DNA from: Alphaproteobacteria bacterium
GTDB taxonomy: Bacteria > Pseudomonadota > Alphaproteobacteria > Rhizobiales > GCA-2746425
Reading direction: 5' to 3'
Length of the DNA stretch: 64,000 bases
Assembly: GCA_024743215.1 (NCBI GenBank)
Contig: JANSWZ010000006.1
Coordinates: 124,001-188,000 of the forward strand
Part shown: positions 56,136-64,000 of the stretch, piece by piece
How the letters are laid out: each line of letters begins with the position of its first letter
Position numbering within the stretch: the first letter of the stretch is position 1
The notes under the pieces: model-generated
Told to the model about the DNA's origin: nothing
What the model saw: only the letters and a program-made list of their open reading frames with translations
Databases searched by the model: none
Made by a program: the position numbers and the translations under genes

Positions 56136-57488
56136 TCAAAGGCGTTGGCTGCCCTGACCAAATTCAGGATAGGCTTCGACACCAACTTCTGCCTTATCCA
56201 TACCCATGGTTTCTTCTTCCTCGGAAGGACGCAGACCCATTGTGCCTTTCAAGATGGCCCAGACAATGCCTGATGCCACGAAGGTGAAGATACCGATGGC
56301 GGCAACACCAAGGAATTGAACACCATAAGAGGCATCGCTGTTGCTGAATGGTACAATCAACGTACCCCAGATACCTGCCAGAAGGTGGACAGGAATCGCG
56401 CCAACAACGTCATCGATTTTCATCTTGTCAAGCATTGGCACAGCAAACACAACGATCGCACCACCGACAGCACCGATAATAACCGACGTGAAGATGCCAG
56501 GCGCAAGCGGCTCAGCAGTAATCGATACCAGACCGGCCAGAGCACCATTGAGTGCCATGGTCACATCGACCTTCTTGTAGATAATCTGTGTCAGGATCAC
56601 CGCAGTCACAACACCGCCACAGGCGGCAAGGTTGGTGTTGACGAAGATGCGGGAAATATCTGTCACATCGCCAATCGTACCCATTGCCAGCTGGGAGGCA
56701 CCGTTAAAGCCGAACCATCCGAGCCACAGAATGAATGTACCAAGCGTTGCCAGCGGAATGGAGGAACCTGGCATTGGATTGACCTGGCCGTTAGGGCCGT
56801 ATTTGCCAATACGTGCACCCAACAGGATCGCACCGGACAAAGCAGCCCAGCCGCCAACAGAGTGAACCAGTGTGGAACCGGCAAAGTCGGAGAAGCCCAG
56901 ACCGTCAAGCCAGCCTGCACCCCATTCCCAGGAACCTGTGATCGGATACAGAATACCGGTCAGAATTGCTGTGAAGATAAGGAAAGGCCACAGTTTGATG
57001 CGCTCAGCCAGCGTACCGGACACGATGGAGGCGGTTGCTGCACAGAACACCATCTGGAAGAACCAGTCAGAGGCTCCGGAGTAACCTGTGCCCAGATCAC
57101 TGCCACCAACTGGCTCGATCATTTTTGGCGAAGGCGTTCCGAAATATCCACCATCAACACCGGAATACATCAGATTGTAACCGACGATCCAGAACATCAG
57201 GCCGGCAATTGAATAAAGAGAGATGTTTTTGAGGCACTGCATGGACACGTTTTTGGTCCGCACCATGCCAGCTTCCAGCATGGCAAAGCCCGCAGCCATA
57301 AACATCACCAGGAAACCACCGATCAAAAACAGCAGCGTGTTGAAGATATAGGCTGTATCAGAGGCCAGAGCGTACTCTACCGCCTCAGCAGCTTCTGGAG
57401 CCGCCGCATCCTGACCAAGGGCTGTCCCAGCGCTGAGCGCCAGAACCCCAACAGCCAGGCCTGTTGTTCTAAAAGTTGAAGACATCAT
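56136..57488 (-). CDS. amtB: Ammonium transporter AmtB
   Basis: A 450-residue ammonium channel of the inner membrane with an N-terminal signal peptide (cleavage near A-L-G-Q) and eleven predicted helices. Family features include the stretch D-F-A-G-S-T-L-V-H-S-V-G-G (signature) and the twin-histidine pore region A-C-G-G-V. The cytoplasmic C-terminus is the GlnK-docking region. It is downstream of glnK with 42 bases between, the standard glnK-amtB order. Confidence 0.95.
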   Translation of the reverse strand: MMSSTFRTTGLAVGVLALSAGTALGQDAAAPEAAEAVEYALASDTAYIFNTLLFLIGGFLVMFMAAGFAMLEAGMVRTKNVSMQCLKNISLYSIAGLMFWIVGYNLMYSGVDGGYFGTPSPKMIEPVGGSDLGTGYSGASDWFFQMVFCAATASIVSGTLAERIKLWPFLIFTAILTGILYPITGSWEWGAGWLDGLGFSDFAGSTLVHSVGGWAALSGAILLGARIGKYGPNGQVNPMPGSSIPLATLGTFILWLGWFGFNGASQLAMGTIGDVTDISRIFVNTNLAACGGVVTAVILTQIIYKKVDVTMALNGALAGLVSITAEPLAPGIFTSVIIGAVGGAIVVFAVPMLDKMKIDDVVGAIPVHLLAGIWGTLIVPFSNSDASYGVQFLGVAAIGIFTFVASGIVWAILKGTMGLRPSEEEETMGMDKAEVGVEAYPEFGQGSQRL

Positions 57489-57530
57489 GTTACTTATTCC
57501 TTGGGACTAAATCTTTAAACCGCGCCAGCT

Positions 57531-58183
<653 letters not shown>

Positions 58184-59110
58184 TTAGGCAATTTTCCGTA
58201 TCAAGCCTTCCTGAGCAACAGATGCAATCAGGTTTCCATCGTTGCTGTAAAAGGATCCGCGGCAGAATCCGCGCGCATTGGAAGAGCTTGGACTGTCCTG
58301 GACATAGAGCATCCAGTCATGCGCCTCAAAAGGGCGGTGGAACCACATGGCGTGGTCCAGGCTGGCCATTTGCAGCCGCCCGGAAAACATGTTCAGTCCG
58401 TGAGCAAACAGGGATGTGTCCAGCAATGTCATGTCAGACATATAGGCCAGGGCACATTTCTGCAGCGCCGGGTCGACCGGCAATGGGCTGCTGCTACGCA
58501 CCCATATCTGCTGCCGGGGCGGCAGCTTTTCACGACTGACATAATGGGTCAGATCAATGGGTCGAAATTCAATCGGCCGATCGCGTTCCCAGTAGCGTTT
58601 GACCGGCTCTGGAACATTCGGACGGCTCAGCATCATGGCTTTCATCTCAGCCTCACCCGGCAGTGTCTCCGGCCCAGGAACAGCGTCCATATCCATGTCA
58701 ATCTGATGCTCCAGTCCCTCTTCAACGATCTGAAAGGAGGCGGACATGATAAAAATTTCCTTGCCATGCTGAAAGGCAACGACACGCCTGGTGCAAAAAC
58801 TCTTGCCATCACGCACCCGCTCAACCTCATAAAAGATCGGGATGGTGGGATCACCTGGGCGCAGGAAGTACCCGTGCAGCGAGTGCAATTGTCGGTCCGT
58901 AACGGTTCGAGAGGCCGCGACCAGTGCCTGACCAATCACCTGACCGCCATAGACCCGCTGCCAGCCATCCTGCGGGCTTTGCCCACGATAGCGGTCCGCC
59001 TCAATCTGCTCCAGATCAAGGATCGACATCATACGATCAACAGCAGCGCTGTTTGTGCTTTGCATGTCGGGTTTCCCGCTCACGCCTTCTTCAAAATCCG
59101 ACCCGCTCAT
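58184..59110 (-). CDS. tesB: Acyl-CoA thioesterase II (TesB)
   Basis: A 308-residue double-hotdog thioesterase. Family segments: V-Y-G-G-Q-V-I-G-Q-A-L-V-A-A (first hotdog helix), H-S-L-H-G-Y-F-L-R-P-G-D, D-T-S-L-F-A-H-G, and S-L-D-H-A-M-W-F-H-R-P-F with the catalytic aspartate region. GAAGGAG precedes ATG 59110, which decides the start. It hydrolyses medium to long acyl-CoA and has a wide role in fatty acid balance. Confidence 0.92.
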   Translation of the reverse strand: MSGSDFEEGVSGKPDMQSTNSAAVDRMMSILDLEQIEADRYRGQSPQDGWQRVYGGQVIGQALVAASRTVTDRQLHSLHGYFLRPGDPTIPIFYEVERVRDGKSFCTRRVVAFQHGKEIFIMSASFQIVEEGLEHQIDMDMDAVPGPETLPGEAEMKAMMLSRPNVPEPVKRYWERDRPIEFRPIDLTHYVSREKLPPRQQIWVRSSSPLPVDPALQKCALAYMSDMTLLDTSLFAHGLNMFSGRLQMASLDHAMWFHRPFEAHDWMLYVQDSPSSSNARGFCRGSFYSNDGNLIASVAQEGLIRKIA

Positions 59111-59258
59111 ACAACGCTCCTTCGGCAATTCTGCAGCCACATGTAACAACTGTCCGACTCAACGCCAATCCGCCTTAGGAAAATCTACACCCTGCGTTGA
59201 AAGCCGTGCTAGAAAACCCATCTTTACCAAGAGTAAGCACGCAACGCGGAACAGCAAT

Positions 59259-60557
59259 ATGGCCCAGACAAAATCAGCCGATCTGACCGAAGAACAGCTG
59301 CAAAAACCCTTTGATGTGGTCATTGCGGGTGCCGGATATGCCGGCCTTGCCATGGCGCTGGCCTTGAAGACCTCCGTGCCGGAATTCAGTGTTGCAATTG
59401 TCGACCCGCGTGACCCGCGCCAGGCATCCAGGGATCAGCGTTCATCAGCCATAGCCGCTTCGGGCAGAAATCTGTTTCAGGCTCTGGGTATTTGGGATGA
59501 AATGCTGGCTTCCGCACAACCCATTAACGAAATGATTGTGACGGACAGTGAAACGGGCGATGCAGTGAGGCCGGTTTTCCTGACCTTTGAAGGCCCTGAA
59601 TCCAGTGGCACAACAGATAGTAGCGCGCCCGATGCGGCAGCGCCGTTTGCCCATATGGTGCCCAACCAGACAATGGTGCGCGCACTAGCCAAAGCCGGTG
59701 CCGAGCACGGGCTGCATTTCCTGGCCCCCGATCGCGTGACCCATTTCAGCGAAACCGGGCCGTTTCAACAATTGACGCTCGACAGTGGCAAAACCATCAA
59801 GACCCGCCTTTTGATCGCTGCCGATGGCGTGCGCTCCGCCCTGCGCGAACTCTCCGGCATCAAAACCGTTGGCTGGCAATATGGTCAAAGCGCCATCGTC
59901 TGCACCATTGGCCACACAGAACCGCATAATGGTCGGGCATGGGAGCATTTTCTGCCCGCCGGGCCTTTCGCCATTCTGCCCTTGCCTTCAGATGGAGAGC
60001 AGCATCGCTCCTCACTGGTATGGACAGAGGCAAATTCGGACGCACAGCGTCTGGTAAAGGGCGACGAATTTACCTTCCGCATGGAATTGGAGCGGCGCAT
60101 AGGCCATGAGCTTGGCACTCTGTCGGTCCTCAGCCCACGACAATGCTTTCCATTGGGTCTGATGGTCGCCCGCGATTTTGTAAGGCCACGCTTTGCCCTG
60201 TTGGGAGATGCCGCCCATGGCATCCATCCGATTGCCGGTCAGGGTCTCAATCTGGGCCTGCGTGATGTCGCGGCCCTGTCAGAGACAATTATCGACGCTG
60301 CCCGGCTGGGCCTGGATTTCGGAGCAGAAGATGTCCTGAAAACCTATGAACGCTGGCGCCGTGCCGATACAGTGCAAATGGCCGCCACCACTGACATTCT
60401 CAACCGCCTTTTCTCCAACAATCTGGCGCCTGTCCGTCTCGCACGCACCATAGGTCTTGGTTTGGTAGACCGCATGCCTGGCCTCAAAAAACGCTTCATC
60501 GGAGAAGCCGCAGGCTTTGCTTCACAGCCAAAACTCCTGCGCGGCGAGCCAATCTAG
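59259..60557 (+). CDS. UbiH/UbiF-type FAD-dependent hydroxylase
   Basis: A 432-residue flavoprotein of ubiquinone biosynthesis. FAD motifs: V-I-A-G-A-G-Y-A-G-L-A-M-A, D-G-V-R-S-A-L-R, and L-L-G-D-A-A-H-G-I-H-P-I-A-G-Q-G-L-N-L-G-L-R-D with the UbiH-type signature. In alphaproteobacteria these enzymes (UbiL/UbiH/UbiF) hydroxylate ring positions C1, C5 or C6. ATG 59259 gives a proper start; longer frames overlap tesB. Confidence 0.9.
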   Translation: MAQTKSADLTEEQLQKPFDVVIAGAGYAGLAMALALKTSVPEFSVAIVDPRDPRQASRDQRSSAIAASGRNLFQALGIWDEMLASAQPINEMIVTDSETGDAVRPVFLTFEGPESSGTTDSSAPDAAAPFAHMVPNQTMVRALAKAGAEHGLHFLAPDRVTHFSETGPFQQLTLDSGKTIKTRLLIAADGVRSALRELSGIKTVGWQYGQSAIVCTIGHTEPHNGRAWEHFLPAGPFAILPLPSDGEQHRSSLVWTEANSDAQRLVKGDEFTFRMELERRIGHELGTLSVLSPRQCFPLGLMVARDFVRPRFALLGDAAHGIHPIAGQGLNLGLRDVAALSETIIDAARLGLDFGAEDVLKTYERWRRADTVQMAATTDILNRLFSNNLAPVRLARTIGLGLVDRMPGLKKRFIGEAAGFASQPKLLRGEPI

Positions 60558-60561
60558 GATC

Positions 60562-61059
60562 ATGCAACACCGACTCGCTGCCTATAATTTCGGGATCTTC
60601 ACGCAGCGGGCAGAACATTCTGCCAATGAAGGCTGGCGTCAGCGCCACGACCCCCTCATGGAACTGGTCGAAAAAGCCCCCGGCTTCATTGCCCGCTCCG
60701 GTTATGATGGGGAACCAGGGCCCGATAGCTGGGGCAAGCAGATTGTTCCGCGCTTTTACAAAGAACGCGGTGATGGTTGGTCACCCGCCACACTGTCTTT
60801 GTGGGAAAACCCGCAATCACTTTTCAACTTCACCTATAAAGGTCTCCACCGCGAAGCATTTGCATTGGGCAAAAGCTGGTTCGAGCGCGGTGAGTGGCCA
60901 CCCTATGTCCTGTGGTGGGTACAAAGTGCCCACACGCCAGACTGGACAGAGGGCGTCGCAAGGTTCGAACACCTCCACGACCACGGCCCAACCCCACATG
61001 CCTTCAACTTCAAACAGGCGTTTGGTTCCGACGGGCAAGCGACAGCCATACAGCCTTGA
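60562..61059 (+). CDS. DUF3291 domain protein
   Basis: A 165-residue soluble protein with the DUF3291 pattern, a ferredoxin-like antibiotic-monooxygenase-type fold: L-A-A-Y-N-F-G-I-F near the start, A-P-G-F-I-A-R-S-G-Y, and S-L-W-E-N-P-Q-S-L-F-N-F-T-Y. It begins four bases after the UbiH-like gene stop, so it is cotranscribed with it. Function unknown. Confidence 0.8.
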   Translation: MQHRLAAYNFGIFTQRAEHSANEGWRQRHDPLMELVEKAPGFIARSGYDGEPGPDSWGKQIVPRFYKERGDGWSPATLSLWENPQSLFNFTYKGLHREAFALGKSWFERGEWPPYVLWWVQSAHTPDWTEGVARFEHLHDHGPTPHAFNFKQAFGSDGQATAIQP

Positions 61060-61210
61060 TACAACACAGAGCGAAGATGTCAGCTAAAGAGTTCCATTGA
61101 TGCCGGAAGTCTAAATGTGCTGAAATTCAGCATTTGCCGAGTGGTGACTTCCATCGGATAGGCTCAAATTTCAGGCTGGGTTTTCCAAGCTGGGTTTTTC
61201 AGGCCGCCCA

Positions 61211-61561
61211 CTACTTTTCCGCCCGCAGCCACCAATTATGCATGGCATGAAACATCTCTTCCAGATCCAGCGCGCGCTTTGTAGCTGTATATTCCACTCT
61301 GGGCGGAACCTCAGCGTAGACTTTGCGTGACACCAGCTTGTGAGCCTCCAATGCGCGCAACTGATTGGTGAGCATTGTCTGCGTTACGCCTGGGATCATC
61401 CGGCGCAACTCGTTGAAGCGTTTTGTGCCTTTGAAGATCAGGATTTGCAGAATGATGAGCTTCCATTTGCCACCGATCAACTTCGCGATGTCTGGCATGG
61501 GGCACATATCAGCCAGTTCGGGGTGCTGTTCCAATGCTTCGGCTTCACTGGTCGTGGCCAT
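61211..61561 (-). CDS. HxlR family regulator
   Basis: A 116-residue winged-helix protein: C-P-M-P-D-I-A-K-L-I-G-G-K-W-K-L-I-I-L-Q-I-L with the conserved cysteine near residue 20 (often redox-sensitive in this family), R-F-N-E-L-R-R-M-I-P-G-V-T-Q-T-M-L recognition helix, and Y-A-E-V-P-P-R-V-E-Y wing. ATG 61561 is 11 bases after GGAGG; ATG 61588 is a possible alternative. It is divergent from a membrane protein gene and an inverted repeat lies at its start. Confidence 0.85.
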   Translation of the reverse strand: MATTSEAEALEQHPELADMCPMPDIAKLIGGKWKLIILQILIFKGTKRFNELRRMIPGVTQTMLTNQLRALEAHKLVSRKVYAEVPPRVEYTATKRALDLEEMFHAMHNWWLRAEK

Positions 61562-61578
61562 GTTCTGATCTTCCTCCA

Positions 61579-61600
61579 ATAGTATCATTTTCACTACTAT
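61579..61600. promoter_or_regulatory. Inverted repeat, candidate HxlR operator
   Basis: ATAGTA and TACTAT, perfect arms with a 10-base spacer, 18 bases upstream of the HxlR start and in the divergent promoter region. Confidence 0.5.
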
Positions 61601-61702
61601 ATCCAAAAAAACTGCCTTCTTGCAACAGGATACCGTGTTCGTATCTCTGGTCTTGATCGATTGCCAGGCCTGTCACTGCGATCGACAAAAAGGAGATTTG
61701 AA

Positions 61703-62116
61703 ATGACAAAAGTACAAATAACAGCGCTGACCGGCGCCTTCGCGATTACGTCCTGCTTTGCGGTCTTGTGGCACGTCGTTCTGTTTGAGCAACAATTCTT
61801 GTCCTCCGGAGTGTTCACCCGCATGGATGATCCGGTTTATGCGTTAGGTGTTACCGCATGGGTGATTGAAAGCCTCGCAATCGTCCTGCTTTATTTCAGG
61901 ACTGATTGGCGTAACAACACTTGGATCGATGCCTTGATCATCGCCTGGCTTGTCGGATTGTTTTCTGCCGCCAGTGGATTGTTTGGCATGGCCGCAAAGA
62001 CGCACATCAACAATCAGCCGCAGTGGTTTTTGCTCACAGGTGGCTTCATATTCCTGCACACAAGCCTGTTAGGACTGTGGTTGTCATTTGTATCAAGCAG
62101 GTTTGACACACACTAA
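61703..62116 (+). CDS. Hypothetical four-helix membrane protein
   Basis: A 137-residue membrane protein with four hydrophobic segments (about 5-27, 45-66, 75-98, 107-130). AAGGAG at 61690-61695 fixes the start. It is probably under control of the divergent HxlR gene. No family recognised with confidence. A strong hairpin follows. Confidence 0.65.
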   Translation: MTKVQITALTGAFAITSCFAVLWHVVLFEQQFLSSGVFTRMDDPVYALGVTAWVIESLAIVLLYFRTDWRNNTWIDALIIAWLVGLFSAASGLFGMAAKTHINNQPQWFLLTGGFIFLHTSLLGLWLSFVSSRFDTH

Positions 62117-62125
62117 ATCGAAACT

Positions 62126-62154
62126 CGTACAGCCCGACAATTTCGGGCTGTACG
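62126..62154. terminator. Hairpin between convergent genes
   Basis: A 12-pair perfect stem (CGTACAGCCCGA/TCGGGCTGTACG) with a 5-base loop, ten bases after the membrane protein gene and nine before the end of the convergent DUF1330-like gene. Bidirectional terminator likely; no long T tract. Confidence 0.7.
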
Positions 62155-62162
62155 AAAAGACT

Positions 62163-62603
62163 TCATGCCGCAGCAATCAGCACTTTTTGCTGCAAGCAGG
62201 CCGCCCGACGATGCACGAATGCGTCGCGGTAGCCCGCGTCCTGATAAAGATCAAGAAAAGCCCGTTGATTTGGATAGGCCCCAATCGCAATCAGATCCCA
62301 ATCCTCATCAGCCCCGATCAATGCCGCCTGAAACGGTGCAATCAACAGGAATTTTCCGCCAACACGCTCCATCGTTGGAACACTTACCAAAGCATAGCGA
62401 TCGAACGCTACAGTCCCGGGCGCATCGTTTAGTTCCTTGCCATAATCTGCAACCTCCCTGAACTTGAAGAAATTGACCAATGTAATGGGTTGATCGGGGG
62501 GCCTATTCAGGATGCGCTCCCATTGATCCGGCCGCGGCGCCGAGCCATCTGAGCCGTTCCCGTATAACTCTACAAACTGATCCCGTATGCTGGTCTTGTT
62601 CAT
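62163..62603 (-). CDS. DUF1330-like protein
   Basis: A 146-residue soluble protein with a DUF1330-type dimeric alpha/beta barrel pattern: I-T-L-V-N-F-F-K-F-R-E, then F-D-R-Y-A-L-V-S-V-P and W-D-L-I-A-I-G-A-Y-P-N-Q-R-A-F, ending in D-A-F-V-H-R-R-A. Two adjacent ATG codons (62606, 62603) follow GAAGGA; the second has the better spacing. Function unknown. Confidence 0.72.
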   Translation of the reverse strand: MNKTSIRDQFVELYGNGSDGSAPRPDQWERILNRPPDQPITLVNFFKFREVADYGKELNDAPGTVAFDRYALVSVPTMERVGGKFLLIAPFQAALIGADEDWDLIAIGAYPNQRAFLDLYQDAGYRDAFVHRRAACLQQKVLIAAA

Positions 62604-62736
62604 CATTGTTCCTTCGTTTTGAACTTTCGCTTGGCAATTCTCTATTGATCGAACTTGCACGCCTCATCTGCCGCAGGTTCGCGCAGTAGATTGGTGAATC
62701 GCAGATATCGAAACAGCTCTGTTCCAATGCCAGCGT

Positions 62737-63498
62737 CTAGAAAGCCACCGAAACAAACAGATAAAGAGAAGCCGCAACACACAGCACTCCGATCAACGCG
62801 GAAAATACAAAAGGGTGTTTCAACCACTTTTCCAGGGCGACAAGGGCTGCAAGAATGCCCATCCAGTAAATGTTCATGACGCCGAATACCAACATCAGCA
62901 ACATCAGCACGGCGGAGGAGCCAAGACATTGCAGGCCATAGAAAAGCCCATCGCCAAAAGCCCGGTTTGAAGCGGAAAATCTGAGACAGGCTGTCAGGTA
63001 TCGGGTTTTCCACGGCGATAGCTGATAGAGACCCACAAGACCCAACAGGCAGGCGTTCAGGATGCCGCTGGTGCTCCACATCATCGTCTCATGCAGCAAA
63101 TCACTGGACACCAGATACAGTTGAATCACAGCAGCGGCGGCGGAAAACAAAAGCCAAATTCCGGCGTAACCCATCCAGAAAGCAACAATCCTGGAATCCG
63201 CTGAACGCGACCGCCCTGCCTCCAGGGGCAAGTGCTTCATCGTGCCTGGCATCATCATGGCCATCATCATGACCCACCACATCACCAGATAGGCGAGAAA
63301 ACCGGAAGGCATCATGGTCATATTCGGTTGGGGCGTGATAGCCGGAAAGCTCAGTGTCGACATGGACCAAATGCTCATACCCATTCCAGCGCCCGACAAC
63401 AGAAATGACCAGAATGCCAGAACCGTGAAAATGGAAGCCGCCCCCGCGAGGGGAGCGGCACGCAGCAGCGGGCGCAAGCCAGATTCAATAGCTGTCAT
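62737..63498 (-). CDS. DUF2182 membrane protein
   Basis: A 253-residue integral membrane protein with about six helices. The methionine-rich stretch M-W-W-V-M-M-M-A-M-M-M-P (about residue 78) and later W-K-x-x-Y-L and G-L-x-x-G are DUF2182 features, suggesting metal (copper-type) handling. ATG 63498 overlaps the end of the DUF899 gene by 14 bases; the long frame from 63675 would lie inside it and is rejected. Confidence 0.82.
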   Translation of the reverse strand: MTAIESGLRPLLRAAPLAGAASIFTVLAFWSFLLSGAGMGMSIWSMSTLSFPAITPQPNMTMMPSGFLAYLVMWWVMMMAMMMPGTMKHLPLEAGRSRSADSRIVAFWMGYAGIWLLFSAAAAVIQLYLVSSDLLHETMMWSTSGILNACLLGLVGLYQLSPWKTRYLTACLRFSASNRAFGDGLFYGLQCLGSSAVLMLLMLVFGVMNIYWMGILAALVALEKWLKHPFVFSALIGVLCVAASLYLFVSVAF

Positions 63499-64000
63499 GG
63501 TGCCTGACCCACGCCATTGGATTGCCTTCGGCGGGTTCACCACGCCCTTTCGGAACCATGTCGATGTAACTATAGGCTGCGTTTGTAGCATCCAGACCCC
63601 GTCCATAGGTGGAGTAGGTGTGGTAAACTGTGCCATCCGCATCCCTGGCAAACACGCTGGTTCCATGCGCCTCATCCATTGGATAAAAAGTGTCTTCCTT
63701 GAAATTATAGGTCACCGGGTCTTCCGGCTTATGCAACGAACCAAAACTCACATCGAAGTCCGCGTTGAAGTCGTTTTCAAAAGAAGACACCCAGTCAAAT
63801 GACCAGCCCATGCGTTTCTTGAATGACAACAGCTTGGACATGGGAGCGCGTGATACCGCGGCAAAGGCAATATCACGGTCATTCAGATGAGGTTGCAACC
63901 CGTTGAAGCTGTCAGCCCAGAACGAGCAACTTACGCAACCTGCGTCCCACTCTGGCCCAAACATGAAATGATAGACAATGAGTTGAGTTCTTTCGCCAAA
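63485..64000 (-). CDS. DUF899 family protein, 5' end cut by window
   Basis: The frame is open to the last base of the window, so the N-terminus is missing; an internal ATG at 63964 is not the start. The visible 171 residues carry the DUF899 (thioredoxin-like) block Q-L-I-V-Y-H-F-M-F-G-P-E-W-D-A-G-C-V-S-C-S-F-W with a C-x-x-C, then G-L-Q-P-H-L-N-D-R-D. It is upstream of DUF2182 with overlapping ends. Confidence 0.85.
   Translation of the reverse strand, partial: FGERTQLIVYHFMFGPEWDAGCVSCSFWADSFNGLQPHLNDRDIAFAAVSRAPMSKLLSFKKRMGWSFDWVSSFENDFNADFDVSFGSLHKPEDPVTYNFKEDTFYPMDEAHGTSVFARDADGTVYHTYSTYGRGLDATNAAYSYIDMVPKGRGEPAEGNPMAWVRHHDSY

Overview
The window looks like a chromosomal segment of an alphaproteobacterium, most likely of the order Hyphomicrobiales (Rhizobiales). 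The reasons are the gene set and order: tkt-gap-pgk-class I fba beside DUF4164 and zapA, a CenR-like response regulator, tandem DUF2585 proteins, a homogentisate cluster with a DUF2783 protein, and adjacent xerC/lolA/ftsK. Genus cannot be told from the sequence alone. No rRNA, tRNA, CRISPR array, transposase or prophage gene was found.

Layout. 1-7 kb: end of an exported lectin-like protein, a small membrane protein, a DedA protein, and a leftward operon (substrate-binding protein, permease with an apparent frameshift, ATPase, formamidase-like hydrolase) divergent from a LysR regulator. 6-12 kb: envelope enzymes (YafK-like L,D-transpeptidase lipoprotein, TNase-like protein, M48 lipoprotein protease), then argJ-acetyltransferase-mutT in overlap. 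12-14 kb: leftward DUF4164-zapA-methyltransferase. 14-22 kb: central carbon operon tkt, gap, DUF924, pgk, fba (class I), a ThiE-like protein and a Sel1 protein. 22-25 kb: small regulators and an MFS transporter. 25-27 kb: glutamine synthetase III behind a textbook sigma-54 promoter. 27-35 kb: ankyrin protein and an RND efflux operon with a divergent TetR regulator and two matching operators. 35-37 kb: phosphatase, acetyltransferase and HAD hydrolase.

37.1-39.1 kb is an AT-rich island with two overlapping genes: a cytosolic protein of 311 residues and a four-helix membrane protein of 161 residues. Their arrangement resembles phage lambda RexA/RexB, so this is the best candidate for an undescribed (anti-phage) system. 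39-43 kb returns to housekeeping genes (efp, inositol phosphatase, L,D-transpeptidase, cenR-like, cyclic-nucleotide domain protein). 43-50 kb is an aromatic catabolism block: MarR regulator, hmgA, two DUF2585 proteins, a FAH-family hydrolase, an MBL-fold protein, an FAD monooxygenase and a DUF2783 protein. 50-56 kb: xerC, lolA, ftsK and an aminotransferase. 56-58 kb: glnK-amtB. 58-64 kb: tesB, a UbiH-like hydroxylase, DUF3291, HxlR and several DUF proteins, ending in a cut-off DUF899 gene.

Two themes link distant genes. Nitrogen: glnIII has a full sigma-54 promoter, and glnK-amtB has a partial one. Repeats: three convergent gene junctions (40.6, 42.8 and 50.9 kb) each hold a pair of inverted copies of the same palindromic repeat.
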